DNA of 64,000 nt from Hofstenia miamia (Eukaryota > Xenacoelomorpha > Acoela > Hofsteniidae), in NCBI GenBank assembly GCA_900660155.1, contig CABFPE010000483.1, positions 196,900-260,899 on the forward strand. The letters are read 5' to 3'. Both the position numbers and the translations under genes were made by a program. How positions within the stretch are numbered: the first letter of the stretch is position 1; every line of letters starts with the position of its first letter. Below the pieces are notes generated by a model that saw only the letters and a program-made list of their open reading frames with translations, was not told where the DNA came from and ran no database searches. Below are positions 1-11,299 of this stretch, piece after piece.

Positions 1-2495
1 TATATATATATATATATATTATTAATATATTTGGAATAATATCTTACAAATACTATATTTTTACTACTATTTGTGCTATCATATTTTATAATGACAGTCA
101 ATTCTACATCAACTTCAATTCACAATTGATGGAAAGCTTTAGGTATGTTCAACATAAATAGATTTAAGAAATATTGAGTTAACAAAAACTACTCCCCGAT
201 CAATTTAAAATTTGACATTTGTAATGTATCTTCAAAAACACAGCCCACCTTAAAATCATTTTGAGCGTTGGAAAAACAAACTTCTATAAATTGAGTCAAA
301 TTTTGGCTATGTTCATGCATATACATATGTAATTTAATGCAGTAGAAGAGTTTGTAACTCCTTGTGAATTTATGTTTCAATAATATTTTTTCAATGATGA
401 TGCGTATAATCAGGAAAAGTCAACCTACTTATAATTTGCGTTAAGTGTTTCTTGATATATATATATATATATATTTGCATATAACATTAAACGAATATAT
501 CATTAAAAACCAAAAATAGAAAATAACTGTTAAAAATTGATTTAATAATCTCATGCTTAGATTAATAAACTTGACAAGATCAAGACCTAAAATTGAATAC
601 CCATTGTTCCACACATTATTTCAAATTTTCAATGTAGCTAGAAATTGAAGGTTGCCTATGAAAATTCTCTTCCTAAGCCTTTCTGACTTCTATCTAGATT
701 CCATTGTTTGTGCTGTCTTAAATCTTTGGCATTAAACATTAATTTTCACTTGCCCTTAATTAAGAAAGTAGAAAGGAAATTACGTGCATAAAGGCGAATT
801 AGTTATCATACAAAAGGAAATTACAACAAATACAAAATTAGTTTTAATCGCAGCATTTCATTGACTTCAAAATACGCTTTGAATAAGTAATTTAAATTTC
901 ATTCGTACAGTATTTCTTTTTCATAAGTGTACACAAAATTATTGTATAAAGATTGGCCAACCCACATATATATATATATATTTATAAATGCTAAACACGC
1001 TTTACCATTTCTGCTGTAAATTTTATGTCGTATGCGGAATTTTCCAATAACAAATTTCCTTCTCTAATTTTATTAAATAATGGTTGACTTGCTTAAAATT
1101 GAGGAAGATAAGAATTTTCATTCTAAATATAAGTAAGATTTTGAGGGCCATACAATTGCAATTTTGTGAAAGCAGTGACAACTTGACATTCATTTAATAT
1201 GGTTCAAATGCTACCTAAATAGGAATTCGTTGTTTTGTAATTCTATTAAAATTTCAACATTGTTAAACAAATTGGTCAATGTTTTATAACCAAGTGTAAT
1301 TGGCACCTGTTTAGGTAATAGGATTTAATGATAAGCAAAATTTGTCAAAAGAGTGTCAATGACTAAGTAGATCACTGCAACATGTTTTTAGAAGAACACA
1401 TCCTAGCAACATGTAGAGTGAACTGCATTATTAAAATGTATTGAAAATCCAACAACTCAACGAATCTAAACGAACCCAAATTTGCAATAAATCAAACTAT
1501 GCCAAATTCCACTTATGTTCTTAGAGAGAATAAATTGAGCGTTTAAATCACATTATCTTGATTGGTTTGCAGACGAATTTCTATTAAATAATTTGAATTG
1601 AGCAAATGGATAATAGCATAAATCACATGTGGCAGGTGAATAATAGAATTATGGCGTCCCATTTGATGGGGCGAAGGGATGCATCGAATAAAACTTAAAA
1701 TTAAAACAAACATGATTAGCGTTACAAATTCGCATAATGAATTTAAGATTAAGGAGGCTCATTAAACTCAGCTAAATGTCTCTTGATAATTTTAAAAATT
1801 GTCCTTGCAAAATACAATTCAACTAAAATTCGATAAGAAAACATTGCCTAAGAGTTTTATCGCATCAAGGAAACACATCTATTTTACGCATTTGATATGA
1901 ACTAAATGCAAGATGAGCTTTAATTATTGTAGATTTTTTGGTAAGCAATACAACAGCTAAATATTAATGTATTAATATATTACCTAATATATCTTTCCAT
2001 AATTCCTAGCCTAATCGATGGAAATGGAAAAGTTTGATAATAATTTACTAATATTCAAACAATTTTGTTGCAAACTTTAACGAGATTTGTTATATTTTGC
2101 CAAGATCTTCCCAATTTTATAGGATTTTATGTAGCATTTCTTTAGAATATAAACAATTGTTCTTCATAACCTATTCTAGGATTTTTAATTGTAGTAAAGT
2201 TTCAAAAACCTTCATGAATTATACTACAATACTTTAAAAACAGCGGTCATAGCTGATTTACAAGGTATTCACAACATCTAATACATCTTAAGGAATATGC
2301 ACACGCAAGGCAATGGTTTTCAAGCAGCGTCAGGAAGTAACAACTACCAACTCATAGCTATTATATTAGAATTGAAATTCGATTACAACACTCAAACTTA
2401 TGATTGCTTTGCAATTCTTAAATAAGTGGGATTTCACCTTTTCATATATTCCCTAACAATGTGATCATATTTGTGCTCATACTAAGTATAAAATT
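1..2495. other. Non-coding AT-rich stretch
   Basis: I see no recognisable gene or transposon in this stretch. It holds short TA runs at 1-19, about 455-473 and about 970-982. The short open frames here show no known motif and have the composition of random AT-rich sequence. Confidence 0.6.
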
Positions 2496-2861
2496 TATAT
2501 TGCAAATTTCATCAAACTTAAAAAAATTTTTTGATGCAACAAAAAAAGAACAAATTCAAAGGGAGCTTTACACATTCTTTTTCAAACACATCAAATTTAA
2601 TACTGCAATTTGCATAATTTTTTCCTTGATTAATTTGAATATATGCCATAGCAATCAATGAAATATGTACTTTTCTGACAAATTAGCTTTGAGTCAGGTT
2701 AATTTAACGTGCTAGTAAAAAAATGAGGATGATTTTTTATCAAAACTTTGTGAAGATCTTAGTATATTATCTTTACAAAATTTGATATATATATATTTGA
2801 CTATTCTTAGCAAAAGCTTACGAATTTTTGTAAGTTATTCAAAATACTATTAATTTTCGAA
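2496..2861. repeat. First copy of exact 366-bp duplication (likely assembly artefact)
   Basis: This segment is repeated identically at 3854-4219. The first copy ends exactly at an n (2862) and the second starts directly after another n (3853). Exact identity in AT-rich non-coding DNA plus n junctions at both inner ends points to two contig ends that overlap but were not merged, with a small contig (2863-3852) placed between them. It is probably single-copy in the real genome. Confidence 0.85.
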
Positions 2862-2862
2862 N

Positions 2863-3852
2863 AGAGTTAAATAGAACCCCATTTATTAGCAAAAATTACA
2901 ACTAAAAGAATTTATTTTGATTTATTTATGATATGCATGCGAGTGTTATTGTGAAATTTAATCAAAAAAATTAAATACAAACAATATTAATGTGATATAG
3001 GCATATATCATTTGATTTTGATAACTTCGAAAATTTCGATGTTAAGAAGAACATTATTTACTAAAAAGAATATCCTCCCCAGTTTTGAAAACAACGCAAA
3101 TCTATTTGAAATAGCAGATGTTTTGGTAATTAACTACAATCAATCACATTTCCACTTTAGTAAACAAAGTCAATATTTTACAATAGGTTGGCTCAAAAAA
3201 TCGAATTATTTACTTTATGAAAATTTGTTTACACAAATGCAGCAACAAAAAAACCTGTTGTGAATAATTCCTTTGTATTTATGAATTATATTTATATCGT
3301 TTTTGTGTAATTAATATTCAGTGACATTCAAATTGAGATCAATGTTGTTTACATTACCTTACTTTACTTAAGACCTCGTACACTGCCGTAAAGATTTTAC
3401 TTAAAAATCGAATTGAACCGATTGTGTAATTATCTACTCGAAACCTTACTTTATTACTATAAACATTTTTGTTAATATTATTAGTAATTTTCCATAAACA
3501 AGCAAAGTAAAATGACCTTATCAAAAAGCAGTGCAACTCAATTTATATGAAAATCTATGAGAGATTGCTGAAACAAAAAATGTTTTTCAAACTTTAGATT
3601 TTCATAAGCCCTATCTATGAGATTTTTTTATAATTTTGGTCGGTAATTTTACCGGGCATCGACAAGCCGGTAAATTGCCGGCCCGGAGACCGTCCCATCT
3701 CTAAATTGTAGTGAACATTTCGAATTAGATCAGATGCATATATAAGTAAAAGCATTTTTGATATGAATTATCGCATGAAAAAATACACTTGCTTTTGTTA
3801 GTTTGATTTTTAGGTATATGTGAATAATATATTATTTTCTAACTCTTTGATA
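2863..3852. other. Small contig placed between two overlapping contig ends
   Basis: About 990 bases bounded by single n characters on both sides. It has no convincing gene. Near 3640-3705 there is a GC-richer palindromic patch around ccggtaaattgccgg, followed by gtcccatctct. Read on the minus strand this starts AGAGATGGGAC, like the terminal repeat of some hAT elements. No partner end was found, so the element is at most a fragment. Confidence 0.5.
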
Positions 3853-3853
3853 N

Positions 3854-4219
3854 TATATTGCAAATTTCATCAAACTTAAAAAAATTTTTTGATGCAACAA
3901 AAAAAGAACAAATTCAAAGGGAGCTTTACACATTCTTTTTCAAACACATCAAATTTAATACTGCAATTTGCATAATTTTTTCCTTGATTAATTTGAATAT
4001 ATGCCATAGCAATCAATGAAATATGTACTTTTCTGACAAATTAGCTTTGAGTCAGGTTAATTTAACGTGCTAGTAAAAAAATGAGGATGATTTTTTATCA
4101 AAACTTTGTGAAGATCTTAGTATATTATCTTTACAAAATTTGATATATATATATTTGACTATTCTTAGCAAAAGCTTACGAATTTTTGTAAGTTATTCAA
4201 AATACTATTAATTTTCGAA
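3854..4219. repeat. Second copy of exact 366-bp duplication
   Basis: Identical to 2496-2861. After this copy the sequence continues (4220 onward) in a way that could simply extend the first copy, which supports a failed overlap merge rather than a biological duplication. Confidence 0.85.
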
Positions 4220-5785
4220 ATTTATGGAAGAAATTTTCAAGATCATGTCAATTATTCATCTGCCTTTAAAACATAGCAAAGTATCAAGCTTTGAACAGTT
4301 GCATGAGTTAACGCATTTTTGTTATAAGAGTTATTTTAATTTTGAAAAAAATAATGCATAAATCCAATACAATGTGAATAAAGATTTAGAAAATAAGAGT
4401 GGAAATGATTAATTTTGATATTAGATATCGCATGACTAAGTTTTTCTAGTATTTCACTTAAAAACTAATACTTAAGAAAATTGCTACCCCTTTGCACAAA
4501 CTTTAAGCTCAAATACAAGCGTTGTTTGACATTACTAGGTATTAAAGGACCAATTCAAAAGTTAATTATTTCTTGCACAGTTTATGATATATTAAAAGTT
4601 CTTTTAATTTAATAATGGAAATTAAATAAACACTTTTTAAATTTCATGTAATAATGTTACTTTTATGTTTTTTATTTTTGTATGTTGAAAGATTATTAAA
4701 ATTATGTTTTTATCTTGAATATCCATTCATTTCAGTTAACGAATATTGCAATTTCATGGTATGGTATTTACAAATGATTTTGCAGCTTCATTAATATTTG
4801 CACCATTAATAATGCAAATAAATTTTTTAAAATCTTATCTCATTAAAATTCAGATCTTGTAAAAAAATTATTTCAAAAAAGAATACATTTTCACAAATAT
4901 AGTTTGTATTTCTAACAAAACTAGCATCACAAATGTAATTTGTTTTGATGACCAACAGAAAATTTCAAACTTTGTTGATCAATGTTGAATTCTACATGTA
5001 AAAGATGAACCAGTTTTGAATTCCTGATATTCAGTGATTTGCTTCACCCCTTCGTCATAAATTTATTAAAGCATGCCATTGCCCTAATTTTACTGGCCGA
5101 GACAAACACCAATATCTGTCCCAAAGTCACTGCTAACATGCTTAGCCTAAATACCTGCACTTGAAGACTGAAAATTTCAATCGAGTTAAAAAATAAGCCT
5201 ATTTTACTCATTTCTAAGGATCGTGTCATTGAATACTCAATAAATCATGAATAAATTCAATGCATGGTCGAATTAATGTTAAAACTGCCTTTTAATTAAT
5301 AATGCATATGTAAATAGTTTAGTAAGTATTTTTTCATGTGATAGTTTGTAGACGTTATACATTTTAGCAACAACAATATGCAATTAATGCTTGTAAAACT
5401 TGGCTTCATGATAAAAAATGTTGATCCTATCTAATTACAACAAGCTATTAAGGAATTATCGTATGGATCTTGAAGGTGGTGTTACCTGAATCTGGTTAAA
5501 AAAAGTCTATAGATATTTTTCCTAGATGCTAACCTTTAAAAATACCATCACAAATAGAACCTGCTACATGGAAGTTTCATGTTGTAGTTCGACATTACTC
5601 CGTCCTTATCGAACAACATAAACGAAACCATCTTAATTGTATCAGTGAGTGTACAAATACGTTTCTGGAGCGTAATCTGGAGTACAACATTGTATGTACA
5701 AGTGACCATAATTTCCAAGAAAGTTTATACGGATGTGTCAACATATTCACCAAAACCTATTTGTCACATTATCTGATGCAGGATC
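4220..5785. other. Non-coding AT-rich stretch
   Basis: No gene, repeat or transposon end could be recognised here. Open frames are short and lack motifs. Confidence 0.55.
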
Positions 5786-5793
5786 AGCACTAG
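5786..5793. repeat. Left 8-bp target-site duplication of hAT element
   Basis: agcactag directly precedes the left terminal repeat. The same 8 bases follow the right terminal repeat at 8278-8285. An 8-bp duplication is the hallmark of hAT insertion. Confidence 0.9.
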
Positions 5794-5936
5794 CAGGGGT
5801 CCTCAAAATTACATTTCAATTAAATTAATTGCAATATATTGCAATTAAATTAATTAATTGATCTTCCTACCAATTATCAATTAATTGATTGTTTTGGCTG
5901 CAATATCAATTTAATTGATTGTTTTTCTCCAAATAA

Positions 5937-6852
5937 TTGCAATGGGTTCTTGAGCTTTACGGTAAAAGCTTAGAGAACGTTGTGGCACTTATAGGAGACA
6001 ATGTTGAGGTCAATAAATCCATTGCAACAAAATGTAATCTGCCTCTAATAGGCTGTGCGTCCCACCGGTTCAGTTTAGCCGTGCAAGAATACCAAAAGCT
6101 GCATGCAGATTTACTATCAAAAATAAACTCACTGATGTTCAAATTGAAACAACTGAAACTCTCTGCCAAACTCCGTCAACATTCCAATTTGCGTCCGGTG
6201 CAGAGAAACGACACTAGATGGACAAGCACTTACGCAATGATATCTCGTTTTATTGAACTGCGTGACGTTCTACCAAACAGTCAATTTTTCACTGTTAGGA
6301 AGCTCATAGAATTTCTAACTACTCCCTATGAATGCGCTGAAATTGCAAAACTGCATCTCAAAAAGATCAACTCTGTGCATCTGGCTCTTCAGAGAGAGGA
6401 TATCTGCATTGCGGAAGTGAGGCTACTTTTCGATTCAATCATCACCGATCATCCAATGTTAGCTAAATACCTGAGTTCGGACGCTGAAATCATTCATTCA
6501 CCCAGTTTTGAAATAGCCATTTCCAAAATTCAAAATGAAAAAACATCACTGTGTTGCCCTGAAGCAAGATGCTGCAACTGTTGAACAAGATATTGAAGAA
6601 GTACCGGAAGACTTCGCTACCCAAATTTTGAAGAAAAGAAGGACTGAGTTTCATCAGGTCTACAAACAAGGGTATCTCAACTCACGATTCATAGTACCTA
6701 CGTCCAACATCATAGAGAGGTTTTTTAGCAGTGCCAAGTTCAGCTTTGGTGACCAGCGTCAAAGCCTCTTACCCATCCAACTGGAAGAGCAACTGTTCTT
6801 GAAGATGAACGCCCGATTTTGGAACGAAGACACTGTATCGAAACTTTGTTAA
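5937..6852 (+). pseudogene. hAT transposase, C-terminal part (copy 1)
   Basis: Two overlapping frames, 5937-6584 and 6535-6852, together cover the C-terminal half of a hAT transposase. The first has the LIGDNVEVN stretch around a catalytic Asp, then GCASHRFSLAV, then RNDTRWTST. Such GCxxH and DTRW motifs are typical of the RNase H-like core. The second has the dimerisation region with SNIIERFFSSAKF and a terminal LFLKMN. The frame switch lies at an A-rich run near 6535. The start ATG at 5937 is internal to the family, so the protein lacks its N-terminal DNA-binding part and first catalytic residue. It cannot be an active transposase as it stands. Confidence 0.85.
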
Positions 6853-6986
6853 GAACTTACTGCCCAGTGTTGACTTACTACATGATTGTTTGTAACTTGT
6901 ACTTGTACCTTAAGGAACTGTTTTAGAGTTGTATTTGTTACTTGGTTGTTTAAAAACAAGAGTATTAAACTTGAAGACTACATAAC

Positions 6987-6987
6987 N
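6987..6987. other. Single-n contig junction inside hAT element
   Basis: A single n separates two identical 1093-base copies (5894-6986 and 6988-8080). This is the signature of two contigs with overlapping ends joined without merging. Confidence 0.85.
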
Positions 6988-7030
6988 TTGGCTGCAATAT
7001 CAATTTAATTGATTGTTTTTCTCCAAATAA

Positions 7031-7946
7031 TTGCAATGGGTTCTTGAGCTTTACGGTAAAAGCTTAGAGAACGTTGTGGCACTTATAGGAGACAATGTTG
7101 AGGTCAATAAATCCATTGCAACAAAATGTAATCTGCCTCTAATAGGCTGTGCGTCCCACCGGTTCAGTTTAGCCGTGCAAGAATACCAAAAGCTGCATGC
7201 AGATTTACTATCAAAAATAAACTCACTGATGTTCAAATTGAAACAACTGAAACTCTCTGCCAAACTCCGTCAACATTCCAATTTGCGTCCGGTGCAGAGA
7301 AACGACACTAGATGGACAAGCACTTACGCAATGATATCTCGTTTTATTGAACTGCGTGACGTTCTACCAAACAGTCAATTTTTCACTGTTAGGAAGCTCA
7401 TAGAATTTCTAACTACTCCCTATGAATGCGCTGAAATTGCAAAACTGCATCTCAAAAAGATCAACTCTGTGCATCTGGCTCTTCAGAGAGAGGATATCTG
7501 CATTGCGGAAGTGAGGCTACTTTTCGATTCAATCATCACCGATCATCCAATGTTAGCTAAATACCTGAGTTCGGACGCTGAAATCATTCATTCACCCAGT
7601 TTTGAAATAGCCATTTCCAAAATTCAAAATGAAAAAACATCACTGTGTTGCCCTGAAGCAAGATGCTGCAACTGTTGAACAAGATATTGAAGAAGTACCG
7701 GAAGACTTCGCTACCCAAATTTTGAAGAAAAGAAGGACTGAGTTTCATCAGGTCTACAAACAAGGGTATCTCAACTCACGATTCATAGTACCTACGTCCA
7801 ACATCATAGAGAGGTTTTTTAGCAGTGCCAAGTTCAGCTTTGGTGACCAGCGTCAAAGCCTCTTACCCATCCAACTGGAAGAGCAACTGTTCTTGAAGAT
7901 GAACGCCCGATTTTGGAACGAAGACACTGTATCGAAACTTTGTTAA
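7031..7946 (+). pseudogene. hAT transposase, C-terminal part (copy 2, likely artefactual)
   Basis: Base-for-base repeat of the fragment at 5937-6852, with the same frame switch (frames 7031-7678 and 7629-7946). Since it lies in the duplicated block beside the n at 6987, it most probably represents the same genomic copy. Confidence 0.8.
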
Positions 7947-8277
7947 GAACTTACTGCCCAGTGTTGACTTACTACATGATTGTTTGTAACTTGTACTTGT
8001 ACCTTAAGGAACTGTTTTAGAGTTGTATTTGTTACTTGGTTGTTTAAAAACAAGAGTATTAAACTTGAAGACTACATAACTTCGTTTTTTCTCAAAAACT
8101 TCACGCACGGAACGGTTCCCGCCTTGCACCCTGTTTCAAATCTTGGCCCACATTTGCCACTGCAATTAATTGCAATATATTGCAATTAATTGATTGTTTT
8201 TCTTTCAATATCAATATAATTGATTTTTTTCGAAAAAATTTTATTTCTATCTCAAAATCAAATTTTGAGGACCCCTG

Positions 8278-8285
8278 AGCACTAG
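8278..8285. repeat. Right 8-bp target-site duplication of hAT element
   Basis: agcactag, identical to 5786-5793. Confidence 0.9.
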
Positions 8286-9650
8286 TAATTTCCCCGATAC
8301 TTGGAAGGTACTATTTCGTGTGAACTCTTTTGGTTCCAGATAGGCTTAAATTCTCTGTAGCTCAGATTATATAAGAGTTCTGTAGTTATCTGATTTGATC
8401 TGAAAGGTTCAAACCAGTTTGACCTTTCAATCAAATTGAACGATATCTTAGTTTAATTTTGAGTGAATCCCAGAAACTTTCCAAGCAATTGAAATCAGAT
8501 AAATTTCTTGCCAAAATGCAAAAAGATTGAAGTTTGTTGAATAGTGTGTAAAAGTCAATAGATCAGATGTAGATAGATATAATGTAAGTGCTATTACTAT
8601 AAATAGATTTTGGTCATTACTAGAAATTCATTGTGGAATTCTACATAAAATTTTTAGGCGTCGCTATATTTTTTACCCGCACTGTAGTCTTGATTGGAGT
8701 TCACTGGGATTAAAAAATAAATGTTTTCTACAATTTTTGCGTATATTATTAATAGTGAAGTAAAGCTATTATTTCTGTAGTATTTTCTCTACTCTTCTTA
8801 AATCAAGTTATAATTGCAAAAAATATATCATTTGGCTGATTTAAAAAATGTAGTAAATAGGTTAAAGCCCGGATATGTCAACATTAGTGAAAATTTTACA
8901 AAGAAATTCGTTTACGGCTTTGGCGACATCGGCATTGACAAAAACATTGGCTTTATGGATCTACTTTTTGAAAACACTATCCAAAGCTTACATATATTTC
9001 ATTAATGAAATGCAATCATTTCTGCTTATACTTAATCTTAATTCGCAGCATATTACAAAACAAGATATTTCTTATATAAGATATATAATATTTCATTTTA
9101 ATAATAAAAAAATCTCACAATGTATTGCTTGAAAATGGAATCTAGACGCAAAAATAAGTATGATATGTTAAACAGAATTTGCTTTAGCAACTAAACACAT
9201 TCAAACAATAAATAAACTAAATAAAATCACTTCTTTTTTGATATGCATATTGTAATGAAAAATCTACAGCATCTCGGAATGCTTGAGACATACCAGTCTA
9301 CCAAGTTCTTGTGAATGAAAACTCGAAGATGAGAAATACAATACTAATTTGAAAAAAAATCTTATTTTAAAATAATTGCTTATGTAACAATGCGGTAAAA
9401 TCTTGCAGTTAAAATTCTAACTGTACCTTTCACATAAGAAATACTACAATTTGCAATGGATTTCGTGTTGCTAGAAAATTGGATTAAATTGAGCTGTAGT
9501 GTAACAAAAAATAATGCACTAGTCATTTATAAAAAAAGCCTTATAAGTTCATAATTAAGTAAACTGTCTGTTTTCAAACATTGGAAATTCCTTAATATTG
9601 TCTTAGGAGACACTCATATAAAACTTTAACTTCCACAACACCTATGCATC
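8286..9650. other. Non-coding AT-rich stretch
   Basis: I see no recognisable gene or repeat. Two overlapping short open frames near 8814-9132 carry no known motif. Confidence 0.5.
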
Positions 9651-9659
9651 ATCTGCCAA

Positions 9660-9929
9660 CTTTTAATACTTGTTCATTTCATGTCATTTTCCTTATTATT
9701 GTTTTTATTATTTTTATTAATATTTTTATTATTACTGTAATTATTATTATATTACTATTATTATTTTTGTCATTATTATTAAGTAAGGTGCATATTTATA
9801 TTTTTGTATATTTATAATTCTTTATGTATTTGTTTGTGGGTGTTAGTTTGTAATTATTGTTATCAACTTAAGCAATAAATTTGCTTTAACTCTTATTATT
9901 AATATTATTCTTATTATTATTCTTCTTGC
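9660..9929 (+). repeat. TTA/ATT microsatellite tract with probable LINE 3' end
   Basis: Irregular (TTATTA)n tracts lie at about 9690-9785 and 9890-9929. Between them the plus strand ends in an AATAAA-like signal (gcaataaatttgc, near 9871) followed by a TTA-repeat tail. This is how LINE 3' ends often look, so it may be the 3' end of a plus-strand element meeting the minus-strand LINE that starts at about 9930. No coding part of such a plus-strand element is visible. Confidence 0.5.
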
Positions 9930-9997
9930 TTCTCACAGCTTCATGCTGGTATCCCTCTCAGCTCGGGGAACTCACCAGTTCCCAGGGAGTCTGAGAG

Positions 9998-10337
9998 CTT
10001 TCCTCAGGACTCTAGCTGTTCCTAATAAAAATACTGCCTTCTGTGCTACCGCTCCTCCCCACTTTGGTACTCCTAACTCCTCCAAGTATCTCTTATGCTT
10101 CTTACTTACTGCTCCTAGTGCTCCTACAACTACCGGGACTACTTCAACCTTCTTTAACTTCCACAGCCTTTCCTCAGGACTCTAGCTGTTCCTAACAATG
10201 CTGCCTTCTGTGCTACTGCTCCTCCTCACTTTGGTACTCCCAACTTCTCCAAGTATCTCTTATGCTTCTTACTCACTGCTCCTAGTGCTCCTACTGCTAC
10301 CGGGATTACTTCAACCTTCTTTAACTTCCCTGTACTT
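9998..10337 (-). repeat. 170-bp tandem duplication of the LINE C-terminal region
   Basis: Two units, about 9998-10167 and 10168-10337, are similar over their full length (shared ctcaggactctagctgttcc, ccaagtatctcttatgcttc and others) with scattered substitutions. On the minus strand both encode VGALGAVSKKHKRYLE and a following GTARVLRK. The unit nearer 9998 reads as the intact C-terminus; the other carries a stop. The divergence between the units shows that this is not an assembly duplication. Confidence 0.8.
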
Positions 10338-10739
10338 GTCTATCTTCTCTTTCTCCTTGCTTTCTACATTTCTGTCCTTTGGTACTGCTATGTATATCAC
10401 TGTTCCTAATCTTTTCTCTTTGTCTACCACTACTATGTCTGGCCTCCGTGCTTCTATCACCTTGCTTGTCTGTATGTTGAAATCCCACAGTATCTTAACC
10501 TTCTCATTTTCTATGACGCCCTGTGGCTTGTGCTCATACCACTTGTCTCCTGCTTCTAACCCATGCTGCCTGCTCAAACTCCAGTGTACCATTCTTCTCA
10601 CCTTGTCATGCCTGAACTTATACTTATTCTGTGCCAACTTCTCACACCCTGCTATCAGATGATCTACTGTCTCTGCCTCTTTCTTACATAGCCTACACTT
10701 ATCACTTACTTCTACTCTTCTGTCTATATGCTTCTTCAC
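10311..10739 (-). pseudogene. LINE ORF fragment: zinc knuckle plus restriction-like endonuclease
   Basis: A 142-codon open frame. The visible motifs are KHIDRR, a CxxC...H...C cluster in the first 35 residues, WDFNIQT near residue 86 and RRPDIVVVDKEK near residue 100. It continues the frame at 10702-11262 once the spurious n gap is ignored. It ends at a stop inside the tandem-duplicated block. It has no independent function outside the LINE. Confidence 0.75.
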
Positions 10740-10744
10740 CCAGT

Positions 10745-10868
10745 NNNNNNNNNNNNNNNNNNNNNNNNNNNNNNNNNNNNNNNNNNNNNNNNNNNNNNNN
10801 NNNNNNNNNNNNNNNNNNNNNNNNNNNNNNNNNNNNNNNNNNNNNNNNNNNNNNNNNNNNNNNNNNNN
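10745..10868. other. Assembly gap (124 n) flanked by a 30-base overlap
   Basis: The 30 bases before the gap (10715-10744) are identical to the 30 bases after it (10869-10898). The reading frames on both sides join across that overlap. The gap is therefore probably zero-length and the sequence continuous. Confidence 0.85.
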
Positions 10869-11262
10869 CTCTTCTGTCTATATGCTTCTTCACCCAGTTT
10901 GTTCTTATTGCTTGCTCCTGTGCTGCCATTATTAGTGCTTCTGTTTCTCTCTTCAGTCCTGCCTTCTTTAACCACTTGTTGCTCTCTTCTCTGTCACACT
11001 TTTCTGTGTTTCTCCAGTATTCTCCATGCATTGCCTTCTGCCTATACCTTGTTTGTCTCTCTGGTTCCATTCTACTCTGGTATATCTTCTTTCCTTCACT
11101 CTCAGTTCTTATCTTCCTTAACTCCTTAGTGACCTCCAGTATTGGCCCTCTAGGTTGTGCTTCTACATACTCCTTTAGCCCTAGTGCTTCTGCTTCTACA
11201 GTTTCCTCCACACTTAGCAGTCCTTTCCCTCCGTTATGCCTTGCCATGTACAACCTATCCAC
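10869..11262 (-). pseudogene. LINE ORF fragment, region after the RT domain
   Basis: Minus-strand open frame with MDRLYMARHNGGKG at its start, a charged middle, and TNWVKKHIDRR at the gap edge. This block lies between RT and endonuclease in R2-type LINEs with restriction-like endonucleases. The upstream truncation is at the ATT microsatellite near 11268-11310. Confidence 0.75.
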
Positions 11263-11299
11263 ATCTTCATTTAAGTTATTATTATTATTAATATATTAT

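Larger units (their letters stand above)
5794..8277 (+). mobile_element. hAT DNA transposon, internally truncated, inflated by assembly duplication
   Basis: The element has 17-bp perfect terminal inverted repeats (CAGGGGTCCTCAAAATT at the left, its complement at the right) and an 8-bp target duplication agcactag on both sides. Subterminal sequence carries many copies of aattgcaatatattgcaatt and related ATTGAT motifs, likely transposase binding sites. Inside is the C-terminal part of a hAT transposase. The inner 1093 bases (5894-6986) are repeated exactly at 6988-8080 across a single n, so the true element is probably about 1.39 kb. That is shorter than an autonomous hAT (family knowledge: usually 2.5-4 kb), and the N-terminal transposase half, including the BED finger, is absent. 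Perfect ends suggest a fairly recent insertion; mobilisation would need a transposase from another copy. Confidence 0.9.
9930..11268 (-). mobile_element. LINE with restriction-like endonuclease (R2/R4/NeSL group), 5'-truncated
   Basis: Minus-strand retroelement remnant, GC-richer than its surroundings. Read from 11262 downward, the first frame holds a conserved RLYMARHNGGKG stretch that follows the RT domain in this group. After the gap comes a Cys-His cluster (CRLC, later H and C), then KILWDFNIQT and RRPDIVVVDKEK. The PD...D..K pattern is the restriction-like endonuclease core of R2-type LINEs (family knowledge). The RT domain itself is absent, so the copy is 5'-truncated. The C-terminal block occurs twice in tandem (period 170). 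It is flanked by ATT microsatellite on both sides, suggesting insertion into such a repeat. Confidence 0.8.

Noticed and set aside
5957-6169. Minus-strand open frame in the hAT element (repeated at 7051-7263)
   Set aside because: Complement of the transposase frame, no family motif.
8814-9132. Two overlapping short plus-strand frames
   Set aside because: Overlap in different frames, AT-driven composition, no motif and no splice-compatible neighbours.
10198-10662. 154-codon plus-strand open frame and others at 10631-11308
   Set aside because: Antisense shadow of the minus-strand LINE ORF. The Leu/Ser-rich composition comes from reading the complement of a Lys/Glu-rich protein.
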